Positions 17,667 to 25,288 of a stretch of 64,000 nt of DNA are shown here, piece after piece. Location: assembly GCF_004761875.1 (NCBI RefSeq), contig NZ_SJEY01000004.1, positions 248,001 to 312,000 on the forward strand. The letters run 5' to 3'. A program made the position numbers and the translations under genes. Below the pieces are notes generated by a model, which had not been told where the DNA came from, ran no database searches, and saw nothing but the letters and a program-made list of their open reading frames with translations. The DNA comes from Roseovarius aestuariivivens. Its GTDB lineage: Bacteria > Pseudomonadota > Alphaproteobacteria > Rhodobacterales > Rhodobacteraceae. The number at the start of each line of letters is the position of its first letter. Positions within the stretch are counted from its first letter, which is position 1.

Positions 17667-18701
17667 TCACCCGCCCCGGATCGTATCGATCATAAGCTGG
17701 ACATTGTCCGGATCGGCATCCGGCGTGATGCCGTGGCCCAGGTTGAAGATATGCGGTCCGTTCTTGAAACCCTCGACGACCTTTCGGGTCTCGCGCACCA
17801 GGTCTTCGCCGCCGGTGACCATGTGGCGCGAGGCGAGATTACCCTGCACGCAGCCGTCCTTCTGGACGTTGGCCGCGGCCCATTCCGGCGTGACGCTGTC
17901 ATCGACGGCCACGCAATCGGCCCCGGTCTTTGCGTGAAACCCGATATAGCCATCGCCCGCCTCGCGCGGGAAGGCAATGATCGGGGTGCCGGGGTGCTTT
18001 TCTTTCAGCGCCGAGATGATCCGTTTGGCCGGGGCAACGGCGAAATCCTCGAAATCCTTGCCCTTGAGGGAGCCGGCCCAGCTGTCGAAGACCTTAACCA
18101 CCTCGGCGCCCGCGTCGATCTGGGCGGAAAGGTAAAGGATCGTGGCTTCGGTGATGCGGTCCATAAGTGCCTCGAAGACCGGGCGGTTTTCATCCTTGAG
18201 CGCGTGAGCGGGCCCCTGATCGGGCGTGCCGCGTCCTGCGACCATGTAAGTAGCCACCGTCCAGGGCGCACCGGCAAAGCCGATGAGCGTGGTCTCGGAC
18301 GGCAGCGCGCCCGAAAGATTGCGCACCGTCTGGTAGATCGGATTGAGCGTTTCGTGTATGTCGGCGGCCGGGCCGAGCTTGTCGAAATCGGCCTGGGTCG
18401 TGACGGTCGAGAGGCGCGGCCCCTCACCGGTGACGAACCACAGATCCGCACCAAGCGCCTGGGGCACCAGAAGGATATCAGCAAACAGGATTGCGGCGTC
18501 GAACCCGTAGCGGCGAATGGGCTGCAGCGTCACCTCGGTGGCGAGATCGGGGTTGTAACACAGCGACAGGAAATCGCCCGCCTCGGCCCGCGTGGCACGG
18601 TATTCCGGCAGATACCGGCCCGCCTGCCGCATCATCCAGATCGGCGGTGTCGCCTGTGTTTCACCGGCCAGCGCCTTGAGGATGGTTTTGTCCCGAGCCA
18701 T
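17667..18701 (-). CDS. hemE: Uroporphyrinogen decarboxylase
   Basis: A 344-residue TIM-barrel enzyme that removes the four acetate carboxyls of uroporphyrinogen III. Family signatures are [17 protein letters not shown] near residue 20, the catalytic Asp in [17 protein letters not shown], and [18 protein letters not shown]. It is divergent from hemC with 96 bp between starts, so the two heme-pathway genes can share a regulatory region; the complete decarboxylase is intact. The 118 bp between it and dddP hold no clear terminator. Confidence 0.97.
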   Translation of the reverse strand: MARDKTILKALAGETQATPPIWMMRQAGRYLPEYRATRAEAGDFLSLCYNPDLATEVTLQPIRRYGFDAAILFADILLVPQALGADLWFVTGEGPRLSTVTTQADFDKLGPAADIHETLNPIYQTVRNLSGALPSETTLIGFAGAPWTVATYMVAGRGTPDQGPAHALKDENRPVFEALMDRITEATILYLSAQIDAGAEVVKVFDSWAGSLKGKDFEDFAVAPAKRIISALKEKHPGTPIIAFPREAGDGYIGFHAKTGADCVAVDDSVTPEWAAANVQKDGCVQGNLASRHMVTGGEDLVRETRKVVEGFKNGPHIFNLGHGITPDADPDNVQLMIDTIRGG

Positions 18702-18797
18702 GCATGCGTCTCCCTTTTCGGCAAGGTGGTCACCTTATGGCCCCCTATTGTCAAGCCTTAGCTTGTCAGGAAAGGTTTACAGGTCTATTCGGAGAAT

Positions 18798-19745
18798 ATG
18801 ACACATGATTTGCCTACCCCCGCAGCCCCGCTGAAGATCGGCACGCGCGGTTCCCCGCTTGCGCTGGCGCAGGCCAACGAGACCCGCGACCGGCTGGCCG
18901 CGGCGCATGATCTGCCGCATGAGGCGTTCCAGATCGTCGTGATCAAGACCACGGGCGACCGCATCATCGACCGTCCGCTGAAGGAAATCGGCGGCAAGGG
19001 GCTTTTCACGCGCGAGATCGAGGATGCCATGCTGGCGGGGGATATCGACATCGCCGTGCATTCGATGAAGGACATGCCGGTGCTGCAGCCCGAGGGACTG
19101 GTGCTTGACACCTATCTGCCGCGCGAGGACGTGCGCGATGCCTTCGTGTCGCCGGGATATTCAGGGCTCGCGGATCTGCCGGCGGGCACCAAGGTGGGCA
19201 GCTCGTCATTGCGCCGCCGGGCGCAGGTGCTGGTGAAATTTCCACATCTTCAGGTTGTGGAATTCCGCGGCAACGTGCAGACCCGCCTCAAGAAACTCGA
19301 TGACGAGGTGGCCGCCTGCACCTTTCTGGCCATGGCCGGACTGAACCGGCTGGACATGGCGCATGTGGCGCGCGGGCCGGTCGCGCCCGAGGATATGCTG
19401 CCCGCCGTGGCACAGGGCGCTATCGGAATCGAGCGGCGCGCTGACGATACCCGTGTGGCCGCTCTGTTGGAGCCGTTGCACGATGACGAGACCGGCAAGC
19501 GGCTGGCGGCGGAACGGGCCTTTCTCGCGACGCTGGACGGGTCGTGCGAGACGCCCATCGCGGGACTTGCCGAGCTTGAGGGTGGTACATTGCGCCTGCG
19601 GGGCGAGATCCTACGGCCCGATGGCAGCGAGGCGCTTTTCGACGAGGCCACCGCGCCGGTCGAAGATGGAGCTATGCTTGGCAAGCGGATGGCGCGCGAT
19701 CTTCTGGCGCAGGCCGGGCCGGGGTTCTTCGACTGGCGACAGTGA
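18798..19745 (+). CDS. hemC: Hydroxymethylbilane synthase (porphobilinogen deaminase)
   Basis: Polymerises four porphobilinogens to hydroxymethylbilane. 315 residues, with KIGTRGSPLALAQA near the start, VGSSSLRRRAQ, EFRGNVQTRLKKLDD and the dipyrromethane-carrying cysteine in LDGSCETPIAGLA. It is divergent from hemE and followed 22 bp after its stop by a strong terminator, so it is monocistronic. The cytoplasmic enzyme appears complete. Confidence 0.97.
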   Translation: MTHDLPTPAAPLKIGTRGSPLALAQANETRDRLAAAHDLPHEAFQIVVIKTTGDRIIDRPLKEIGGKGLFTREIEDAMLAGDIDIAVHSMKDMPVLQPEGLVLDTYLPREDVRDAFVSPGYSGLADLPAGTKVGSSSLRRRAQVLVKFPHLQVVEFRGNVQTRLKKLDDEVAACTFLAMAGLNRLDMAHVARGPVAPEDMLPAVAQGAIGIERRADDTRVAALLEPLHDDETGKRLAAERAFLATLDGSCETPIAGLAELEGGTLRLRGEILRPDGSEALFDEATAPVEDGAMLGKRMARDLLAQAGPGFFDWRQ

Positions 19746-19766
19746 TCCGGGAAAGGCTCAACGTGA

Positions 19767-19796
19767 AAACGCCCCGCGATACGTCGCGGGGCGTTT
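19767..19796. terminator. Strong bidirectional terminator after hemC
   Basis: A perfect 13-pair stem (AAACGCCCCGCGA at 19767-19779 with TCGCGGGGCGTTT at 19784-19796) around a TACG tetraloop. The A/T ends of the stem give a short U tract in both directions, suiting the convergent hemC and amtB-microprotein transcripts. Confidence 0.85.
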
Positions 19797-19824
19797 CCTA
19801 TGGCACGGTCGCGCATCGCGCGCC

Positions 19825-19995
19825 TTACTTGTGCTTTCTGTATTTGTCCGACTCGACGCTGTTGCCGTAAAGCAGAGCGGCAATGCAGATCGCGATGGCG
19901 ATAATGCTGTAGATCAGCGTCGGGCCGTTCACGCCGCCGACGAAGATCACGCCGCTGACGCCGTCCCAGGTCGGGGTGTCAAAAGGAAATCCCAT
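19825..19995 (-). CDS. AmtB-linked 56-residue membrane microprotein
   Basis: Too short for most gene callers but well supported: TAGGAGGA lies 7 bp upstream of the ATG, it starts 20 bp after the amtB stop on the same strand, and it ends just before a strong terminator. The product begins MGFPFDTPTWDGV, has one hydrophobic helix at about residues 26-45 (TLIYSIIAIAICIAALLYG) and a basic end, DKYRKHK. It probably sits in the inner membrane with AmtB, as a subunit or regulator; that is inference. The start, stop and ribosome site are directly visible. Confidence 0.75.
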   Translation of the reverse strand: MGFPFDTPTWDGVSGVIFVGGVNGPTLIYSIIAIAICIAALLYGNSVESDKYRKHK

Positions 19996-20015
19996 GAATA
20001 TGTCCTCCTAGTTGA

Positions 20016-21401
20016 TTACTGAGACGCCGGCGGCGACGCCGCGATGCCTTCGGGATAGGCCTGCGCCGGCACCTTGACGGTGTCGAGACCCGCGATTTCG
20101 GCTGCTTCCGGCACACGCAGCATGCCCAGCATCTTCAGCACCAGCGAACTGACATAGCCTGTGATGAAGCCGATCGCGACGAACACGATGATGCCGACAA
20201 GCTGACCCACGAAGCTGACGGTCGGGGCCTCTGCGCCGGTCAGGGCGGGATACCCGCTGGCAAAGATGCCCAGCATCAACATGCCGTAGATGCCCATCGT
20301 GCCGTGCACCGTGACCGCGCCCACCGCGTCGTCGATCCCCATGTTTTCGAGGACCGTCGCCGCCGGTTTCAGCAGGATACCGGCGACGATGGCGATGATG
20401 AAGGTCAGCGACGGGAAGTAGATGTCGAGACCCGAAGCCACCGAAATCAGACCCGCCAGCGCGCCTGACATCATCCAGAACGGATCGCGGGTAAAGAGCC
20501 ATGCACCGATGATCCCGCCCGCGACACCCATCAGGATGTTGAAGCTGAGTGCGCCGAGATTGGTTGGGGTGCCATAGATGGTGGTGAAGTTTGCGCCCCA
20601 GGACCACGCTTCGCCACCGACCACGAGACAGGCCATCAGGAAGCCCCAGAAACCGACGACGATCAGCATCAGGCCTGTCGCCGTGAAAGGCATGTTGTGA
20701 CCTGCCAGATGGTTGGCCGTGCCGTCAGGATTGAACTTGCCGATGCGCGGGCCAAGGTTGATCAGCACGCCAAGCGCGAAGAAGGCCGCAACCGCGTGGA
20801 CAAGTCCAGCGGCGCCGAAGTCATGCACGCCCCAGTCCTGCACCAGCCATCCATCCGCGTGCCAGCCCCAGGCCGCCGCCAGAGTCCAGCTGAAACCGCC
20901 GAGGATGATGGCGAGAATGACAAAGCCCACTGTCTGGATGCGTTCGATGACCGCCCCCGACATGATCGAGGCGGTGGTCGCCGCAAAGAGCGTGAACGCG
21001 CCCCAGAAGACACCGTCGATCTGGTCTTCGGTGTTGGGGCCCATATAGGCCGCCGACTCACCCCAGGGCCAGGCGATGGCGTTGGCATAGGCCGCGCCGG
21101 AAATGCCGTTCGGCCCCTCGGACAGAGAAAAGCCCGTTGGAAATCCCCAATAAACCCACCAGCCGAAGAAATAGAAGGCGGGAATGACGAAGGCAAAGGC
21201 CAGGATATTCTTGACCCCCGACGACAGCGCGTTCTTGGCGCGCGAGGCGCCCATTTCATAGGCCAGGAAGCCTGCGTGAATGATGATCATGAGGGGGATG
21301 GTGAGATAATAATATGTCTCCGCGAACATGGTGTTCGTTAAATTCCCCTTCGCCTCCATCTCGGCCACCTTGGCCGCGAGTTCCGCGAGTTGTTCTTCCA
21401 T
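20016..21401 (-). CDS. amtB: Ammonium transporter
   Basis: A 461-residue Amt/Rh protein with about eleven membrane helices. HDFGAAGLVHAVAAFFALG carries the pore Asp and first pore His region, AVTVHGTMGIYGML the second. The start at 21401 follows AAGGAGG with proper spacing and is preferred to a codon 24 residues upstream. Residues 1-22 form a heptad-like helix (MEEQLAELAAKVAEMEAKGN) before the first membrane segment, an unusual N-terminus for AmtB. No glnK accompanies it; instead a 56-residue membrane protein follows. A nitrogen-controlled promoter is expected but no sigma-54 site was found. Confidence 0.95.
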   Translation of the reverse strand: MEEQLAELAAKVAEMEAKGNLTNTMFAETYYYLTIPLMIIIHAGFLAYEMGASRAKNALSSGVKNILAFAFVIPAFYFFGWWVYWGFPTGFSLSEGPNGISGAAYANAIAWPWGESAAYMGPNTEDQIDGVFWGAFTLFAATTASIMSGAVIERIQTVGFVILAIILGGFSWTLAAAWGWHADGWLVQDWGVHDFGAAGLVHAVAAFFALGVLINLGPRIGKFNPDGTANHLAGHNMPFTATGLMLIVVGFWGFLMACLVVGGEAWSWGANFTTIYGTPTNLGALSFNILMGVAGGIIGAWLFTRDPFWMMSGALAGLISVASGLDIYFPSLTFIIAIVAGILLKPAATVLENMGIDDAVGAVTVHGTMGIYGMLMLGIFASGYPALTGAEAPTVSFVGQLVGIIVFVAIGFITGYVSSLVLKMLGMLRVPEAAEIAGLDTVKVPAQAYPEGIAASPPASQ

Positions 21402-21567
21402 CTGTCTAAACCTCCTTGTTGGCCGGCTTGCGCGGGTCCCGGGCGCGCCGATTCCGGCAGTGCCATCAGTCAAGCGACTGATCTGCGTTGCGCCAAGAAT
21501 TTTTTTGGTCCACTTCGCGTAATCGGTACAAGGTTGGTTCGCGCATGAAGTTTGAAAGTTGCGCTGG

Positions 21568-21590
21568 TCATTCGCCTTTTAGGCGAATGA
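21568..21590. promoter_or_regulatory. Perfect 10-bp inverted repeat upstream of amtB
   Basis: TCATTCGCCT at 21568-21577 and AGGCGAATGA at 21581-21590 around TTT. It lies 167 bp upstream of the amtB start. No gene precedes it on either strand, so an operator for the amtB promoter is more likely than a terminator. Confidence 0.45.
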
Positions 21591-21850
21591 TGTGTTATTA
21601 AACATCAGATAAAAAACAAAAAAATATTTATCTAGATCGAACTGTTCCGTCACAATCAAGGTGATGTGGCTCTCTGGACACTGGACCAAAAATATTCCGC
21701 CGTGTGCGGTATCTTCAACGAATGCCGAAATTTGGGCGCTTTTTAATCGCAAACACCGCGTGTTTCGCTGGAACACGGCCTGATCATGTCGGCTGGAGTT
21801 TACCTTTGACCGACCGCCCCAAGGCGCCGTTTTGCGGCCCAAAAACCCTC

Positions 21851-21879
21851 TTGACGCCACGCAGGGCCTGTCTTACCTA
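21851..21879 (+). promoter_or_regulatory. Sigma-70-type promoter for tRNA-Met
   Basis: TTGACG at 21851-21856, a 17-bp spacer and TACCTA at 21874-21879, placing the start of transcription a few bases before the tRNA 5' end at 21892. Confidence 0.55.
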
Positions 21880-21891
21880 CCGCCACGGTCC

Positions 21892-21968
21892 GGCGGAGTA
21901 GCTCAGTTGGTTAGAGCAGCGGAATCATAATCCGCGTGTCGGGGGTTCAAGTCCCTCCTCCGCTACCA
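21892..21968 (+). tRNA. tRNA-Met (CAT), elongator type
   Basis: A complete 77-base cloverleaf: acceptor GGCGGAG with CTCCGCT (G-U at the end), D-arm GCTCAGTTGGTTAGAGC, anticodon stem GCGGA/TCCGC around loop ATCATAA with anticodon CAT, T-arm GGGGGTTCAAGTCCCTC, and an encoded CCA at 21966-21968. A G1-U72 end pair and this D-arm fit elongator Met; a lysidine-modified Ile(CAU) identity cannot be wholly excluded by eye. Confidence 0.93.
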
Positions 21969-22001
21969 TCGTCCCACAATTTCTGCAGTGACACGTCAAA
22001 A

Positions 22002-22029
22002 TGCCGCGCATCCATGTGGACACGCGGCA
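22002..22029 (+). terminator. Possible terminator hairpin after tRNA-Met
   Basis: TGCCGCG (22002-22008) pairs with CGCGGCA (22023-22029); GTCAAAA (21995-22001) can extend pairing with TTTTGAC (22037-22043) across a bulge. There is only a weak T tract, so the role is tentative. Confidence 0.35.
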
Positions 22030-22131
22030 CTTCAAGTTTTGACCTTTCTCTAAGGACCGCCATCCGCACCTCTAAACGCGAATTGCGCTCGATGCGCTTG
22101 GCGCATAAAGTCCTGCGCCGGATCGCGGCAC

Positions 22132-22836
22132 TTAGGCGGCGTTTTGCATGTCGTTGACCGCGTCGAGAACCAGCATAGCGGTTTTTCCGGCCGATTGCGG
22201 GTTCTGGCCCGTCACCAAGTTCCCGTCGCGCACCGCAAAGGGCTGAAAATCATCGGCTTTCTGGTGGTCCGCTCCAAGCTCGCGTAGCTTCGTTTCCAAA
22301 AGGAACGGCACCGCTTCATCCAAACCGACCGCGCGTTCCTCGCTGTCGGTGAAGGCCGCAACTTTGCGTCCTTTCACAAGCGGCGCGCCAGAAGCGGCTT
22401 TTGGGCCAACCAGTGCGGCAGGTCCGTGACAGACTGCTGCAATGATCTTTCCAGCCCGGTCAAAAGCCTCGATTAGCGCGGAAAGACGTGGGTTTTCGGG
22501 GTAGTCGAACATCGTGCCGTGGCCACCCGGAAGAAACAGCGCGTCGAACCCGGATGTATCGATTTCGTCGAAACGCGGAGTTTCGGCCACGTCAGCCTGC
22601 GCCACGTCGTCGTCCATATACCGCTTGACGCTGTCTTCTTTGTGGCTGTCTTCGGACAGGCTGCGAGCATCCACTGGAATTTTGCCACCGGCAATCGACG
22701 CCAGCGTTACTTCGGCTCCGGCGTCCAGAAACGCATAGTAGGGTGTCGTCAATTCTTCCAGCCAAACGCCGGTGTCCTCGCCATTATCCATCTTGTCGGC
22801 GGATGTGGCGATAATCAGGATCTTTGGAGTCGTCAT
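22132..22836 (-). CDS. DJ-1/PfpI family protein (type 1 glutamine amidotransferase-like)
   Basis: A 234-residue protein with the nucleophile-elbow cysteine Cys136 followed by His137 in AAVCHGPAAL, LFLPGGHGTMFDYP at 100-112, and the early acidic EELTTPYY region. This layout is that of the Hsp31/YhbO-like branch whose members act as glyoxalase III, deglycase-like or chaperone proteins. The exact activity is unresolved. The gene and its flanks are less GC-rich than most of the window and follow a tRNA, which hints at later acquisition, but no integrase or repeated tRNA end is seen. Confidence 0.88.
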   Translation of the reverse strand: MTTPKILIIATSADKMDNGEDTGVWLEELTTPYYAFLDAGAEVTLASIAGGKIPVDARSLSEDSHKEDSVKRYMDDDVAQADVAETPRFDEIDTSGFDALFLPGGHGTMFDYPENPRLSALIEAFDRAGKIIAAVCHGPAALVGPKAASGAPLVKGRKVAAFTDSEERAVGLDEAVPFLLETKLRELGADHQKADDFQPFAVRDGNLVTGQNPQSAGKTAMLVLDAVNDMQNAA

Positions 22837-22999
22837 AAGAAGCTCCTTCTTTCTTTCAATTCGTCAAAAGGTTAACGCGCCAGCCGCGAAATCTTTCCAT
22901 ATCGGCGAAAAAAGACGATTCGGCGCGGGTCAAACACGCGATTGCAAAGCGGGGTTGGCTGGCGCAGATTGGTCCCGCTCGGGATAAGGGAGACAGGCC

Positions 23000-23761
23000 A
23001 TGCTGAAGGCTCAATCCGGAATTACGCCGAATATCGCGCACTGGCAGGAACGGGTGGAATTGGCCGCCGCGTTTCGCTGGACCGCGCGGCTGGGCATGCA
23101 CGAGGCGGTCGCCAACCATTTCAGCCTTGCGGTCAACGAGGATGGCACGCAGTTCCTGATCAACCCAAATCAAAGACATTTCTCGCGCATCAAGGCGTCC
23201 GATCTGCTCTTGATCGATGCCAATGACCCCGACACGCTCGACCGGCCCGATGCGCCGGATCCCACCGCGTGGGGCCTTCATGGCGGCGTGCACCGGCTTT
23301 GTCCGCACCATCGGTGCCTCATGCATGTGCACTCGATCCATGCCACGGTGCTGGCTTGCCTTGAGGACAGCAACCTGCCCCCCATCGACCAGAATTGCGC
23401 GACGTTTTTCAATAGATACGTGATCGACGAGGCCTATGGCGGACTTGCGTTCGAGGAAGAGGGCGAGCGCTGTGCCGAGCTCTTGTCCGATCCGACCAAG
23501 AAGGTGATGATCATGGGTCATCACGGGGTGCTCGTGACCGGGGATACCGTGGCGGACTGCTTCAACCGGATGTATTATTTCGAGCGTGCGGCGGAGACCT
23601 ACATCCGCGCCCTCCAGACGGGCCAAGCCTTGCGCGTCTTGTCCGACGAGGTGGCCGAAAAGACCGCCCAAGAGCTGGAGGCCTACCCTGAGCAGGGCGA
23701 GCGGCATCTGGCAGAACTCATGGCGATCCTGGACTCTGAAGGCTCGGACTACGCCAGCTGA
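23000..23761 (+). CDS. Class II aldolase/adducin domain protein
   Basis: A 253-residue cytoplasmic protein. The metal-binding histidines of the class II aldolase fold are seen in CLMHVHSIHATV (about residues 106-117) and MGHHGVLVTG (about 173-182), with the catalytic-type Glu in the region between. Relatives include L-fuculose-phosphate aldolase and many enzymes of unknown substrate found in roseobacters. It ends 18 bp from the convergent algH gene. Nearby genes give no clue to its substrate. Confidence 0.85.
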   Translation: MLKAQSGITPNIAHWQERVELAAAFRWTARLGMHEAVANHFSLAVNEDGTQFLINPNQRHFSRIKASDLLLIDANDPDTLDRPDAPDPTAWGLHGGVHRLCPHHRCLMHVHSIHATVLACLEDSNLPPIDQNCATFFNRYVIDEAYGGLAFEEEGERCAELLSDPTKKVMIMGHHGVLVTGDTVADCFNRMYYFERAAETYIRALQTGQALRVLSDEVAEKTAQELEAYPEQGERHLAELMAILDSEGSDYAS

Positions 23762-23779
23762 GCCAGAACGTTCAGCGCG

Positions 23780-24343
23780 TCAGGCGCGGCCCGCCTCCGC
23801 AGAAAGCGTCAGGGCGCTGATCCCCATCTTGTTGAGCGCGCATTCCCATTTCTCGGCGTTCGGGGTCTCGAACACCAGCTTGCTGTCGGCCTCGACGGTA
23901 AGCCAGGCGTTCTGGGCCATCTCCGACTCAAGCTGCCCCGGCCCCCACCCGGCATAGCCGAGCGCCACGATGTTGTGCACCGGCCCGCGCCCGCCAGCGA
24001 GGTCCTCCAAGATGTCGAGCGTGGCCGTCATCGCGAATTCTTCGTTCACGTCTAGGGTGGAGATCGCGGAATGATATCCGTAGTCGTGCAACACGAAGCC
24101 GCGCCCGTGCTCGACGGGGCCGCCGAAATGCACCGGCAGATCGCGGGCCTCCGGTTCCTGCGTGATCTCCAGTTGTTCGAAAAGATCGCGCAGGCGCAGA
24201 TCGTCGACGGTCTTGTTCACGATAAGGCCCATGGCGCCATCCTCGGAATGGGCGCACATGAAGACGAGCGCCTGGGAAAACCGTGGGTCTTCCATGCCCG
24301 GCATCGCAATGAGCAGTTTTCCATTGAGATCGATCTGGCTCAA
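23780..24343 (-). CDS. YqgE/AlgH family protein (UPF0301), TTG start
   Basis: The conserved beginning is DLNGKLLIAMPGMEDPRFSQALVFMCAHSEDGAMGLIVNK, with no ATG nearby. A TTG at 24343 preceded by AAGGAG at nine bases is the best start and gives 187 residues, the family length; the longer frame to 24553 adds unrelated basic sequence. GYAGWGPGQLESE and the final NAWLTV segment complete the AlgH pattern. The biochemical role of the family is unknown. It is divergent from the DsbD-like gene at 24476. Confidence 0.9.
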   Translation of the reverse strand: MSQIDLNGKLLIAMPGMEDPRFSQALVFMCAHSEDGAMGLIVNKTVDDLRLRDLFEQLEITQEPEARDLPVHFGGPVEHGRGFVLHDYGYHSAISTLDVNEEFAMTATLDILEDLAGGRGPVHNIVALGYAGWGPGQLESEMAQNAWLTVEADSKLVFETPNAEKWECALNKMGISALTLSAEAGRA

Positions 24344-24475
24344 ACCCGCTGGCTCCTTCTGGCAGGGCCGATGATGAAGCGGCGACCGTCCGGGTGCAAG
24401 CGACGCGGGCGCCCATCGGCGGCATTTCTCGCTTGAAAGTGAATTGTGCTTTGCCTCACATTCCCCCATGTGGGG

Positions 24476-25288
24476 ATGATGACACGCATTTTGAACCTTT
24501 TTGCCGCGATGGGCCTTGGTCTTTTGGCGGCGACCGGTCCGGCCGCGGCGCAATCCGACCTTGTCGAGGCGCGGATCCTACCGGGCTGGCGGGCGGCGGA
24601 CGGCACCCATATCGCAGGCCTTCAGTTCACGCTCAAAGACGGGTGGAAAACCTATTGGCGCGCGCCGGGGGATGCGGGCATTCCGCCGCAATTCGACTGG
24701 CGCGGATCGAGCAACCTGTCTTCTGTCGAGATCGAGTGGCCCACACCCCGGCAGATCCGGCAAAGCGGCGTGACCACGATCGGTTATGACCGCACCGTGA
24801 CCCTGCCGCTGCGGATCAGTCCCGCTCGGAAAGGCGGGGCAATCCGGCTTTCGGCGCAGATCGACATGGGCGTGTGCAAGGATGTGTGCGTGCCGGTCAA
24901 TGTGTCGGTGGCGCAAAATCTTGGGGATACCGACGCAGCCCCGGACCCACTCATTGTGGCCGCGCTGGCCGAGCGCCCGTTTTCCGCGGCCGAGGCCGGG
25001 GTCGGGCGCGTGACCTGCCGTTTGTCGCCCATCGAAGACGGTTTGCGCCTGCAAGCCGAGATCAGGATGCCAAGCCTTGGGCGAGGCGAGCTGGCGGTGT
25101 TCGAGGCCGGCGATCCCAATATCTGGATCGCCCCATCCCGCACCACCCGGCAGAACGGGCGGCTGATGGCCGAGACCACGCTGCACCACATGGCCGGACG
25201 CAGCTTTGCCGTGGACCGTTCGGAAATCCGGATCACGGTTCTGGGGCCGGGCAGCGCGGTGGATATTCAGGGCTGCGAGGCAGGCTGA
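24476..25288 (+). CDS. Exported DsbD N-terminal-domain-like protein
   Basis: Starting at the second ATG, the 270-residue protein has a signal peptide (MMTRILNLFAAMGLGLLAATGPAAA). The body matches the periplasmic N-terminal domain of DsbD/ScsB: DGWKTYWRAPGDAGIPPQFDW and IDMGVCKDVCVPVN, the last holding a CxxxC pair. It lacks the membrane and C-terminal thioredoxin domains of full DsbD, so it probably passes electrons to, or accepts them from, other thiol proteins in the periplasm, perhaps under copper or oxidative stress. Its last 22 bases overlap the convergent RND gene. Confidence 0.83.
   Translation: MMTRILNLFAAMGLGLLAATGPAAAQSDLVEARILPGWRAADGTHIAGLQFTLKDGWKTYWRAPGDAGIPPQFDWRGSSNLSSVEIEWPTPRQIRQSGVTTIGYDRTVTLPLRISPARKGGAIRLSAQIDMGVCKDVCVPVNVSVAQNLGDTDAAPDPLIVAALAERPFSAAEAGVGRVTCRLSPIEDGLRLQAEIRMPSLGRGELAVFEAGDPNIWIAPSRTTRQNGRLMAETTLHHMAGRSFAVDRSEIRITVLGPGSAVDIQGCEAG

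Larger units (their letters stand above)
21402..21891. other. AT-rich intergenic region upstream of amtB
   Basis: About 490 bp without a convincing gene, notably richer in A and T than the surroundings (for example the run near 21595-21635). It holds a perfect palindrome at 21568-21590, the presumed amtB promoter, and the tRNA promoter at its right end. The frames open here on either strand lack ribosome sites and coding character. Confidence 0.6.

Noticed and set aside
21402..21560. Sigma-54 promoter for amtB
   Set aside because: No TGGCAC-N5-TTGCA-like pair on the minus strand between the palindrome and the start codon.
25267..25288. 22-bp overlap of convergent DsbD-like and RND genes as a possible frameshift
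   Set aside because: Both frames end normally and both C-termini look complete; short convergent overlaps are common in compact genomes.
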